A DNA stretch of 6,272 nt from NCBI GenBank assembly GCA_964470515.1, contig CAYYDD010000074.1:1-6272 (forward strand), given 5' to 3'. The DNA is from RGIG3009 sp964470515 (lineage in GTDB: Bacteria; Bacillota; Clostridia; Oscillospirales; Acutalibacteraceae). This document shows, in pieces, positions 1 through 4,479 of this stretch. Both the position numbers and the translations under genes were made by a program. Numbering within the stretch: the stretch's first letter is position 1; the number at the start of each line of letters is the position of its first letter. The notes beneath the pieces are model-generated. The model did not search any database. It saw only the letters and a program-made list of their open reading frames with translations, and had not been told where the DNA came from.

Positions 1-1339
1 AAGCTGCTTTGACTGTAACTTTAAATTTGTGAGGATATTTGATATTCACGGTCGTGGTGAGGTTGCTGTGACCGAGACGTTTTGAGACGGTACGTAAATC
101 GGCACCGGCGGCAATCAGCAACGTGGCGTTTGTGTGGCGCAGACTGTGCAGATGGATGGGCGGCAGTTCGTTCCGTTTGATGAAATCCGAAAACCAGCGG
201 GTTAACGTGTCCGGGTGTATCGGCTTTCCGTCCCATTGCGTAAAGACTTTATCACTGTTCACCCATCGGTCACCGAGCTGCATCCGCGCGGTGTTCTGTT
301 CCTTGCGGTGTTCCCTCAGCAGTTCCAGTGCTTCCGGAGGGACCTTTATCACGCGCCGGGATGATTGCGTTTTGGTATCATCGTCAAAGATGCCACGCCC
401 GGTGATATACAAAGACGAACGCGATACGTCTATAAGGCAGTTGTCAAAATCAACGTCCTTCCATTCGAGACCGCACAACTCGCCACGTCTCATACCGGTG
501 TACAGCAACAATGTGACGATTGTACGGTATTGTAGCGGCTCGTTCTGCAAACAAAGGAGAAGCTGCTGCGTTTGATTCTCGTCCAAATAGGCGGCTTCTT
601 TTCGTTCTGCTTTGGGGGCTTCTACGCGGTGGCAGGGGTTTGTTAAAATCACTTGCCATTTTACCGCCTTTTCCAGTATCGAGGACAACAGCCGGTGATA
701 GTGCAAAACGGTATTGCCGGACAATTTATGCGCCCGCTCGACAACTTCAAACAATTCGCCAAAGGGGAGGTTTAACGCCGCCGCAATCCCTTCGGCTGAT
801 TTTTTGGCAATCGGAGCAATACCACGTAGCGCTTGAGCAACTGTGCCTTTAGGCACGTTGCCTATCTGCGCTATATCTTTGTAACGTAGATTCCGTTCCT
901 TTACTAGTGCGGATAGGTCCTTCTTTGCTGTGTACGTTAATCCATTCCGGCGCCCTTCGTTTGAAAGCTGATTGTAAAAATCTATCAAATGCCGGGGCTG
1001 GAGCCGGTCAAGGCGAACGTTCCCCAACGCGGGTAGAATCCTTTCCAACATACGTTTGTAACCGTGTATGGTGGACGGTCGCAGTTGCTTTTCCGCATAC
1101 TCCGTCATCCAGTATTCCGCGAACTCGGCAAACCGGATTGAACCGTCGAGCACTTGCCCGCTCATGACCTTTTCCTCAAACAGCACGGCCTGCCGCTGCA
1201 CCTCTTTGGCGATCTGCCGCTCGGTCATCCCCGGATCGGGCGTCCACGTCATCCGTCTGCGGATCTGTTTGCCGTCCATCGCGTACCCCGCCGACACGAT
1301 GATCCTGTACGTTTCTCCGCGTTTTTCGATTGTTGCCAT
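1..1339 (-). CDS. int: Tyrosine site-specific integrase with embedded helix-turn-helix, C-terminus cut by window edge
   Basis: This gene encodes a phage-type tyrosine recombinase that would integrate and excise the element at att sites. It starts at 1339 with AGGAGGT (1349-1355) nine bases upstream; 446 codons are visible and the gene runs off the left edge. Residues 1-60 resemble an arm-site DNA-binding domain. The core-binding domain is about 67-126 and 203-232, and it is interrupted by a Cro/XRE-like helix-turn-helix segment at about 141-200. The catalytic domain follows, with Arg284 (TGMRRGEL), probable Lys323 (DTKTQSSRRVI), His398 and Arg401 (HSLRH), His424 (RLGHSN) and Tyr435. Tyr435 is 11 residues after His424; from memory, 10 is usual for the clostridial relatives of this enzyme, suggesting a one-residue insertion (Lys434). 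The ancestry is clear. The only doubt is whether the C-terminus is intact. No convincing leftward promoter was found directly upstream, so it may depend on read-through or on a weak promoter. Confidence 0.96.
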   Translation of the reverse strand, partial: MATIEKRGETYRIIVSAGYAMDGKQIRRRMTWTPDPGMTERQIAKEVQRQAVLFEEKVMSGQVLDGSIRFAEFAEYWMTEYAEKQLRPSTIHGYKRMLERILPALGNVRLDRLQPRHLIDFYNQLSNEGRRNGLTYTAKKDLSALVKERNLRYKDIAQIGNVPKGTVAQALRGIAPIAKKSAEGIAAALNLPFGELFEVVERAHKLSGNTVLHYHRLLSSILEKAVKWQVILTNPCHRVEAPKAERKEAAYLDENQTQQLLLCLQNEPLQYRTIVTLLLYTGMRRGELCGLEWKDVDFDNCLIDVSRSSLYITGRGIFDDDTKTQSSRRVIKVPPEALELLREHRKEQNTARMQLGDRWVNSDKVFTQWDGKPIHPDTLTRWFSDFIKRNELPPIHLHSLRHTNATLLIAAGADLRTVSKRLGHSNLTTTVNIKYPHKFKVTVKAA

Positions 1340-1371
1340 AACAAAAATACCTCCTATATGCTAAATTTGGG

Positions 1372-1401
1372 TTGCAAATTCAGCCGGAGGTATGTTACAA
1401 T
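1372..1401 (+). promoter_or_regulatory. Candidate rightward promoter for small RNA upstream of int
   Basis: TTGCAA (1372-1377) is separated by 18 bases from TACAAT (1396-1401). A TG one base before the -10 box (1393-1394) makes it an extended -10 promoter. Transcription would start near 1408. No protein gene follows on this strand; a terminator does, about 90 bases on. The -35 match is moderate. Confidence 0.4.
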
Positions 1402-1407
1402 GACAGT

Positions 1408-1498
1408 GCCTTGGTGGCGCACTGTCGGGGTGTTACCTTGTGTTACCTCCGGCGGTGTCGGTCCCGTTCCTGTTGGCGCAGGAGCGGGGCCTTTTTTA
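1408..1498 (+). ncRNA. Candidate rightward small RNA between integrase and kinase genes
   Basis: A roughly 90-base transcript is predicted between an extended -10 promoter (1372-1401) and an intrinsic terminator (1460-1499). Both neighbouring genes read the other way, so no protein gene accounts for these signals. The RNA would carry a tandem 10-base repeat (1430-1449) and the segment TTACCTCCGG, which is complementary to the GGAGGTA of the integrase ribosome site and could act in trans. Open frames here are short and lack a ribosome site. The existence of the terminator is better supported than the RNA start. Confidence 0.4.
1430..1449. repeat. Tandem 10-base direct repeat GTGTTACCT(T/C)
   Basis: Two adjacent copies, 1430-1439 and 1440-1449, differ only in the last base; a third TGTTAC lies at 1393-1398. 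The period is one helical turn. Directly upstream of an integrase gene this could be a protein-binding site, but nothing shows which protein binds. Confidence 0.5.
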
Positions 1499-1499
1499 T
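1460..1499 (+). terminator. Rightward intrinsic terminator next to the kinase stop codon
   Basis: A 13-pair stem (1460-1472 with 1479-1491) and a 6-base loop are followed by six T residues (1492-1497). Two pairs are U-G only in the rightward RNA; in the leftward RNA they would be A-C mismatches, and no T run follows on that side. The hairpin is therefore shaped for rightward transcripts, although the flanking genes read leftward. It may end the candidate small RNA or shield the kinase-repressor operon from antisense reading. Confidence 0.75.
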
Positions 1500-2063
1500 T
1501 TACTTGTGACCGCTCAGAGCGGCCTCCAGTTCGATGATCCATGCGGGGACGTTATCGCCCGCTCGTGTCAGTTCGCCGTTCCGATACGTGGCGACGACCC
1601 TGAAGCCGTTTTCGTTATCGTAGAACACCGCCTCGTGACAGTACGGCAGCACGGCCAGAATGTCGGTGTACCGACGGGAGAAGCGCCGCAACACGTCGGC
1701 CACGGGAATATCGTGCCCGCCCTTCTGCACGCGGTTGCGGATACGCTTCAGGCTTTCCTCGGCCGTATTCAGTCCCACGTAGTACAATCGGACGTGATAT
1801 CCCGCCTCCCGTGCACGCTTCGCCGTGTCGGCCGTCTTGCGGCCGGATAACGTGGTCTCCTGCGTGAAGCTGACGCCGTCGCGCAGACAATCCTCAATGA
1901 TCCGCACCGCTGCCTTGCCGCCTTCGATGGCGCCGCCGTGGGCGACGTTCAACCTGTCAACGTCGATGATCCGGCCAAGCTCCTGCGTCTCCGCTTTCAG
2001 CACGCCGGTCAGACTACTCTTGCCGGTGCCGTTCACACCGCCGATAATCGTGTAGGCTTTCAT
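1500..2063 (-). CDS. Zeta-toxin-like P-loop kinase (187 aa)
   Basis: This is a small P-loop kinase of the zeta-toxin group, whose studied members (zeta, PezT) phosphorylate UDP-sugar precursors of the cell wall. The Walker A motif is GGVNGTGKSS at residues 8-17. DVDRLN at 34-39 follows, then FTQETTLSG at 66-74, which matches the substrate-binding ETT stretch of the family. The RVQKGGHDIP segment near residues 114-123 is the arginine-rich lid. At 187 residues it is shorter than PezT (about 250). It starts at 2063; AGGAGG (2071-2076) overlaps the region of the repressor stop at 2077, so the two genes are probably translated from one message. An in-frame upstream ATG at 2183 lies inside the repressor gene and is unlikely. 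No epsilon-type antitoxin is nearby. The family assignment is good; toxicity and substrate are unproven. Confidence 0.88.
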   Translation of the reverse strand: MKAYTIIGGVNGTGKSSLTGVLKAETQELGRIIDVDRLNVAHGGAIEGGKAAVRIIEDCLRDGVSFTQETTLSGRKTADTAKRAREAGYHVRLYYVGLNTAEESLKRIRNRVQKGGHDIPVADVLRRFSRRYTDILAVLPYCHEAVFYDNENGFRVVATYRNGELTRAGDNVPAWIIELEAALSGHK

Positions 2064-2076
2064 TCGGTTTCCTCCT

Positions 2077-2706
2077 TTATCGCACAAGGCTGGTGAACGC
2101 CACGGCCTTGCCGAGAATACGCAGCTGCTCCAGCTGTGCCCCGGTGTAGACGAGCGGGCTATACTTGGCGTTGCAGGCGACAAGCTGCACCACGCCGTCG
2201 GATAAATACACGCGCTTCAGCGTGGCCTCATCGCCGATCAGCACGGCGGCGATCTCACCGTTCTCCACCTGCGGCTGTTCCCGGATGTACACCACGTCGC
2301 CGTCCATAATGCGCGCGTCGATCATACTGTCACCCTTGCACCGCAGGGCGAACGTGCAGCGGATATCCTCGGCAACGTCGATATATTGATCCACGTTCTC
2401 CACAGCTGTGATCGGCTCACCGCACGCGATCGTCCCCAGCAGCGGGATCCTCCGCGTCTTGGGGAGCGGGAGAACGTTGCCCGGTAGAGCGGGTGCGGTG
2501 CCCGGCTCCTCCCAGCCCATAAGTGCTTCAACAGAAACGCCGAGAGCTTTTGAAAGCGCGGAAATATTTGAACGGCGCATATTACTGATTTTTCCACATT
2601 CCCACTTTTGTACTGTTTGCTTTGAAACCCCGACAAGTTGTGCAAGGTGTTCCAAGGAATAGCCAAGCTCCTTCCTGCGCTTTGCAATAATATCCCGAAT
2701 ATCCAT
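2077..2706 (-). CDS. CI/LexA-like prophage repressor: XRE helix-turn-helix plus S24 self-cleaving domain
   Basis: This is the lysogeny repressor, which would bind the GTCGCTT operators and shut off early transcription. Residues 1-62 are an XRE helix-turn-helix (recognition region about VSKQTVQKWECGK, 27-39). Residues 85-209 form an S24 peptidase domain with a likely cleavage site at Cys95-Gly96 (IACGEP), nucleophile Ser127 (KGDSM) and general base Lys164 (ATLKRV). Cys-Gly cleavage is known in UmuD. All residues needed for RecA-stimulated self-cleavage are present, so DNA damage should induce the prophage. The 2706 start, with AAAGGA 12 bases upstream, is preferred over an ATG at 2718, which leaves no room for a ribosome site; the spacing is slightly long. 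Its promoter overlaps one operator, so it probably regulates itself. The zeta-like kinase follows in the same operon. Confidence 0.95.
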   Translation of the reverse strand: MDIRDIIAKRRKELGYSLEHLAQLVGVSKQTVQKWECGKISNMRRSNISALSKALGVSVEALMGWEEPGTAPALPGNVLPLPKTRRIPLLGTIACGEPITAVENVDQYIDVAEDIRCTFALRCKGDSMIDARIMDGDVVYIREQPQVENGEIAAVLIGDEATLKRVYLSDGVVQLVACNAKYSPLVYTGAQLEQLRILGKAVAFTSLVR

Positions 2707-2733
2707 TGATCGGCACATCCTTTCGTCAAAGAC

Positions 2734-2762
2734 ATCATAACACGGTTGTCGCTTAAATGCAA
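2734..2762 (-). promoter_or_regulatory. Leftward repressor promoter
   Basis: On the minus strand, TTGCAT (2762-2757) and TATGAT (2739-2734) are separated by 17 bases. A TG one base before the -10 box makes it an extended -10 promoter. Transcription would begin near 2727, about 20 bases before the repressor start. Operator 2748-2763 covers the spacer and -35 box, which suggests autoregulation. Confidence 0.8.
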
Positions 2763-2763
2763 C
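2748..2763. promoter_or_regulatory. Operator copy 1 (GTCGCTTAAATGCAAC)
   Basis: This 16-base site matches the best copy (2839-2854) at 14 of 16 positions; its right half is degenerate. It lies across the -35 box and spacer of the leftward repressor promoter, where binding would repress the repressor gene. Confidence 0.75.
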
Positions 2764-2783
2764 ACTTTTTTGCGAAAAAGTGT
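2762..2783. repeat. A/T-tract palindrome between operators
   Basis: ACACTTTTT and AAAAAGTGT form a perfect 9-base inverted repeat around TGCG. With the next run AAAAAA (2784-2789) there are three A or T tracts centred roughly 9 bases apart, a pattern expected to bend DNA. It lies outside both predicted transcripts, so it is more likely a DNA-level element than an RNA hairpin. Confidence 0.6.
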
Positions 2784-2789
2784 AAAAAA

Positions 2790-2805
2790 GTCGCTTTTAG
2801 GTGTT
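2790..2805. promoter_or_regulatory. Operator copy 2 (half-conserved)
   Basis: The half-site GTCGCTT is intact, while the other half is poorly conserved. It directly abuts and overlaps by two bases the -35 box of the rightward promoter (2804-2809). The start is 42 bases from copy 1, about four helical turns. Confidence 0.6.
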
Positions 2806-2832
2806 GACAATGACCGCGAGAGGTGCTATCAT
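2804..2832 (+). promoter_or_regulatory. Rightward early promoter for cro-like gene
   Basis: A perfect TTGACA (2804-2809) and TATCAT (2827-2832) are separated by 17 bases, with TG one base before the -10 box. Transcription would begin near 2839, the first base of operator copy 3. This is the strongest protein-gene promoter in the window and should drive the early operon. Confidence 0.9.
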
Positions 2833-2838
2833 TAAATT

Positions 2839-2854
2839 GTCGCTTAAAAGCGAC
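2839..2854. promoter_or_regulatory. Operator copy 3, best palindrome (GTCGCTTAAAAGCGAC)
   Basis: Seven-base perfect arms GTCGCTT and AAGCGAC surround a 2-base centre. It lies on the predicted start point of the rightward promoter, an ideal position for repression. Confidence 0.85.
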
Positions 2855-2878
2855 TTTAAAAATAGGAGGTGACAAAGA

Positions 2879-3082
2879 ATGTTTAAGAGGAACCTGTTTG
2901 AGGCTGCGATGAAAAAGAGTAGCAGAAAAGTCGGTGACGTGGCTGCTTGTTTGAAGATCAATCGCACCACGCTTTACAAGAAGCTCGCACAAAAAACGGA
3001 CTTTACCCGGGCGGAGGTGCAGTCAATCAAGGAGTATTTCGGTTTGACTACGCAGGAAACAATGGAAATTTTCTACGCCTAA
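2879..3082 (+). CDS. Cro-like small helix-turn-helix regulator (67 aa)
   Basis: This is the first gene rightward from the divergent control region, diverging from the repressor: the classic Cro position. Residues about 17-40 form a helix-turn-helix (VGDVAACLKINRTTLYKKLA), followed by FTRAEVQSIKEYFGL, typical of short XRE-like phage regulators. AGGAGGT (2864-2870) is 8 bases before the ATG. It would bind the GTCGCTT operators and oppose the repressor, favouring lytic growth or switching. Operator copy 4 lies 3 bases after its stop. The role is inferred from position and fold; direct Cro homology cannot be judged by eye. Confidence 0.88.
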   Translation: MFKRNLFEAAMKKSSRKVGDVAACLKINRTTLYKKLAQKTDFTRAEVQSIKEYFGLTTQETMEIFYA

Positions 3083-3085
3083 AAA

Positions 3086-3101
3086 GTCGCTTAAAGGCGA
3101 C
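3086..3101. promoter_or_regulatory. Operator copy 4 downstream of cro-like gene (GTCGCTTAAAGGCGAC)
   Basis: This site differs from copy 3 at one position only. It lies between the cro-like stop (3082) and the ribosome site of the next gene, about 250 bases from copy 3. It could support looping or roadblock repression. In RNA it can also fold into a 6-pair hairpin with a UAAA loop. Only a weak promoter candidate (TTGACT at 3044, poor -10) lies just upstream. Confidence 0.75.
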
Positions 3102-3126
3102 AACCGAACAGAAAGGAGGCAAGACA

Positions 3127-3444
3127 ATGCAAGAGAAAAAGATAACCGATCCGATGGTGGATCTGGATAAGCTGCTGCACGATCTGGAAATGCTGGCGGA
3201 CACGTTCATCGCCATATCTATCGCACTCACAGACGGCGATTCGTTGCTGCCGAAGGATGCGCTCTATATGCCCATCGATATGCTGCGGGAAAAGACGCGG
3301 CTTGCCTACGAGGCGTACAAGCTGCTGCGTCGTCCGGCGGTATCGAAGGATGAGCTGACCGCCGACGAGCTTCAGCTTCTCGCAGCGTACCGTAGGGCGA
3401 CACAGGATATGCGCGAGTACGCGTACAAGCTACTGTTTGAATGA
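3127..3444 (+). CDS. Uncharacterised early phage protein, helical (105 aa)
   Basis: I do not recognise this protein. It starts at 3127 behind AAAGGAGG (3112-3119), 7 bases away, and upstream in-frame starts fall inside the cro-like gene. The sequence is acidic and seems almost wholly helical, with leucine-rich stretches (LDKLLHDLEMLADTF, residues 13-27) and a C-terminal region rich in alternating charges. No signal peptide, cysteine pair or nucleotide-binding motif is seen. It is probably cytoplasmic. It is the second gene of the early operon and is followed closely by the next gene, whose ribosome site begins at its stop codon. Confidence 0.8.
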   Translation: MQEKKITDPMVDLDKLLHDLEMLADTFIAISIALTDGDSLLPKDALYMPIDMLREKTRLAYEAYKLLRRPAVSKDELTADELQLLAAYRRATQDMREYAYKLLFE

Positions 3445-3455
3445 AGGAGGACGGG

Positions 3456-3698
3456 ATGAAACTCAGGGAATTACGATACGTAATGCGCTATGACTTTTTG
3501 GACAAGCCGGAGGCGATCACCCGGCATTTCGGGATCCGCCCCGCGGTGTTCGTGGGGGCAATCGACGTGTACGCGGTGGTGATGCTGAACGACCCGGATC
3601 AGGCGATGCTCAGCTTTGTCAAACGCGGCGCGGCGGAGGAGTATTGTTACAACCGCGAGCGGGTGATCTTCGGCGCTGACAACGTGGTGGAGAAATGA
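3456..3698 (+). CDS. Uncharacterised early phage protein (80 aa)
   Basis: I do not recognise this protein. The start at 3456 follows AAGGAGG (3444-3450) by 5 bases. An ATG at 3441 is in frame and overlaps the previous stop as ATGA, but it has no ribosome site of its own at a good distance. The predicted protein is small and mixed alpha/beta, with a hydrophobic strand-like stretch (AVFVGAIDVYAVVML, residues 30-44) too polar in context to be called a membrane segment with confidence. It lies in the middle of the early operon, tightly packed. Confidence 0.75.
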   Translation: MKLRELRYVMRYDFLDKPEAITRHFGIRPAVFVGAIDVYAVVMLNDPDQAMLSFVKRGAAEEYCYNRERVIFGADNVVEK

Positions 3699-3721
3699 CA
3701 CAAGAGAAAGGAGCAAGAGCA

Positions 3722-3940
3722 ATGACCAACATACAGCGAACCGTCACGGACTGGAACAGCGTGCCGGTGATCTTTGATATTTCGTTTGCGTGCCGACTGC
3801 TCGGCAAGACGCAGGAGAGCGTCAAGCGGATGTGTACCACCGGGCAGCTTCCTGCGTTCAAGGCGGGAAAGGAATGGCGGATCGATCGCGAAGCGTTCCG
3901 CAAATGGATGAGGGAGGGAACGGCCATATGGCAGCGATGA
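3722..3940 (+). CDS. Excisionase-like helix-turn-helix protein, copy 1 (72 aa)
   Basis: Residues about 20-65 match the excisionase/MerR-type winged helix: FACRLLGKTQESVKRMCTTG, then QLPAFKAGKEWRIDREAFRKWM, with the turn LPAFKAGKEWRI forming the wing. Such proteins bind DNA as recombination directionality factors or small regulators. The start at 3722 follows AAAGGAG (3707-3713) by 8 bases; an ATG at 3695 overlapping the previous stop is a weaker choice. It pairs with the mini membrane protein that overlaps its 3' end by 13 bases. The same two-gene arrangement is repeated at 4129-4469. Either helix-turn-helix protein could be the Xis partner of the integrase. Confidence 0.88.
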   Translation: MTNIQRTVTDWNSVPVIFDISFACRLLGKTQESVKRMCTTGQLPAFKAGKEWRIDREAFRKWMREGTAIWQR

Positions 3941-4062
3941 TGTTCGGGCTGGTGTGGATCGGCGCCGCGCTTGCGATCGGCGAGCTGGCCGTGCGTTTTC
4001 TGCCGGAACCCGTGTGGGACAAGCTGCTGCGTGCGCTGTGGGGGGTGGATCGCGATGTGTGA
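3928..4062 (+). CDS. Mini membrane protein, copy 1 (44 aa)
   Basis: A 44-residue protein with one predicted membrane helix (about residues 4-22, MMFGLVWIGAALAIGELAV), then RFLPEPVWDKLLRALWGVD, an amphipathic tail. It starts with ATG after AGGGAGGG (3911-3918), 9 bases away, and overlaps the end of the helix-turn-helix gene by 13 bases, which suggests coupled translation. It aligns without gaps over 38 residues with the protein at 4344-4469, sharing AAM, W10, R23, P26 and DKLLRAL. That conservation across two copies argues strongly that this tiny frame is real. Function is unknown; a single-helix membrane protein this small could modulate a host membrane complex, but nothing here tells which. 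Confidence 0.78.
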   Translation: MAAMMFGLVWIGAALAIGELAVRFLPEPVWDKLLRALWGVDRDV

Positions 4063-4105
4063 CGTTTGCGGCGTTCCGTGTGTGTTGATTCGGCAGTTAC
4101 TATGA
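4055..4105 (+). CDS. Possible cysteine-containing micropeptide (16 aa)
   Basis: An ATG overlapping the previous stop (4055, ATGTGTGA) opens a 16-codon frame beginning MCDVCG and ending QLL. Three cysteines, including a CxxC pair, resemble the start of tiny zinc-ribbon peptides of phage early regions. A purine-rich GGGGGTGGAT lies just upstream. It is very short and could be chance or a remnant. Confidence 0.25.
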   Translation: MCDVCGVPCVLIRQLL

Positions 4106-4128
4106 CGTAAGGAAAGGAGTGTAAGGGA

Positions 4129-4347
4129 ATGAGGATAAGAACAATTCCGGAGGCAGCACGTGAGCTGAAAGAGGACGACCCTGCCACGGCAATCTCGGAA
4201 TGGATGATACGCCGACTTGTTAAGCAGGGAGAGTTACCCAGCGTGGCGGTAGGGCGCAAACGGCTGGTTGATTTGGACGTGCTGGAACAGTATATGTCCG
4301 ACAACTGCGTGGCGGTTCCGCCGATGAGAAAGGAGGTGATCGGATAG
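4129..4347 (+). CDS. Excisionase-like helix-turn-helix protein, copy 2 (72 aa)
   Basis: This 72-residue protein has the excisionase-type winged helix: TAISEWMIRRLVKQGELP (about 20-37), then SVAVGRKRLVDLDVLEQYM (38-56). The wing GELPSVAVGRKRLV aligns with GQLPAFKAGKEWRI of the protein at 3722-3940, though overall identity is low. AAAGGAG (4113-4119) lies 9 bases upstream of the ATG. Its last codons contain an exceptionally long ribosome site (4327-4341) serving the following mini membrane protein. It may be Xis or an early regulator. Confidence 0.88.
   Translation: MRIRTIPEAARELKEDDPATAISEWMIRRLVKQGELPSVAVGRKRLVDLDVLEQYMSDNCVAVPPMRKEVIG
4327..4341 (+). promoter_or_regulatory. Exceptionally long Shine-Dalgarno site AGAAAGGAGGTGATC
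   Basis: All 15 bases are complementary to the usual 3' end of Firmicute 16S rRNA (GATCACCTCCTTTCT). It lies inside the end of the second helix-turn-helix gene. The core GGAGG ends 7 bases before ATA 4344 but 16 bases before the first ATG at 4353, which favours initiation at ATA. Confidence 0.7.
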
Positions 4348-4469
4348 CCGCAATGCTAGTCGCTTGTTGTTGGTTGTTGCTTTCGCTTGTAATCCTAGCT
4401 GCCGCCGAGCGGTGGATTCCGGGCAGCACTTTGGACAAGCTGTTACGTGCGTTGCACGTTGATAAATGA
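4344..4469 (+). CDS. Mini membrane protein, copy 2, probable ATA start (41 aa)
   Basis: This is the paralog of the 44-residue protein at 3928-4062. From ATA 4344 the reading IAAM aligns with MAAM of copy 1, and the proteins then align without gaps for 38 residues, sharing W10, R23, P26 and DKLLRAL. One membrane helix spans about residues 5-21 (LVACCWLLLSLVILAAA). The ATA overlaps the upstream stop as ATAG, the usual geometry of coupled genes. If ATA is not used, translation would begin at ATG 4353, giving 38 residues with poor ribosome spacing. Its codons are more A/T-rich than those of copy 1, so the copies are old or came from different sources. Function is unknown. Confidence 0.72.
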   Translation: MAAMLVACCWLLLSLVILAAAERWIPGSTLDKLLRALHVDK

Positions 4470-4479
4470 GGAGGAGCGA

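Larger units (their letters stand above)
1348..1453 (-). promoter_or_regulatory. Integrase leader with three alternately pairing segments around the ribosome site
   Basis: Read leftward, the leader holds GCCGGAGGTA (1453-1444), then TACCTCCGGC (1392-1383), then ATAGGAGGTA (1357-1348), which contains the integrase Shine-Dalgarno site. The middle segment pairs perfectly over 10 bases with the first, or over 7 bases (TACCTCC with GGAGGTA) with the ribosome site. The two pairings exclude each other, as in attenuators that hide or expose a ribosome site. A further perfect stem, GACAGTGC with GCACTGTC (1402-1409 and 1419-1426), sits inside the first pairing. The complementarity is seen directly; the switching role is inference. 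Confidence 0.45.

Noticed and set aside
9..43. Possible rightward promoter TTGACT near the left edge
   Set aside because: No -10 box at an acceptable distance (the nearest, GATATT, needs a 19-base spacer), and it lies within the integrase coding sequence.
123..1537. Several plus-strand frames of 80-150 codons across the integrase region
   Set aside because: They are shadows of the integrase gene, without ribosome sites or domains.
2064..2183. Upstream extension of the kinase to an ATG at 2183
   Set aside because: The extra 40 residues lie inside the repressor gene in another frame and look random, whereas 2063 has AGGAGG at proper spacing and gives a normal P-loop N-terminus.
3441..3697. 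ATG 3441 and ATG 3695 as starts overlapping the previous stop codons
   Set aside because: In both cases a downstream ATG (3456, 3722) has a strong ribosome site at good spacing; the overlapping ATGs do not.
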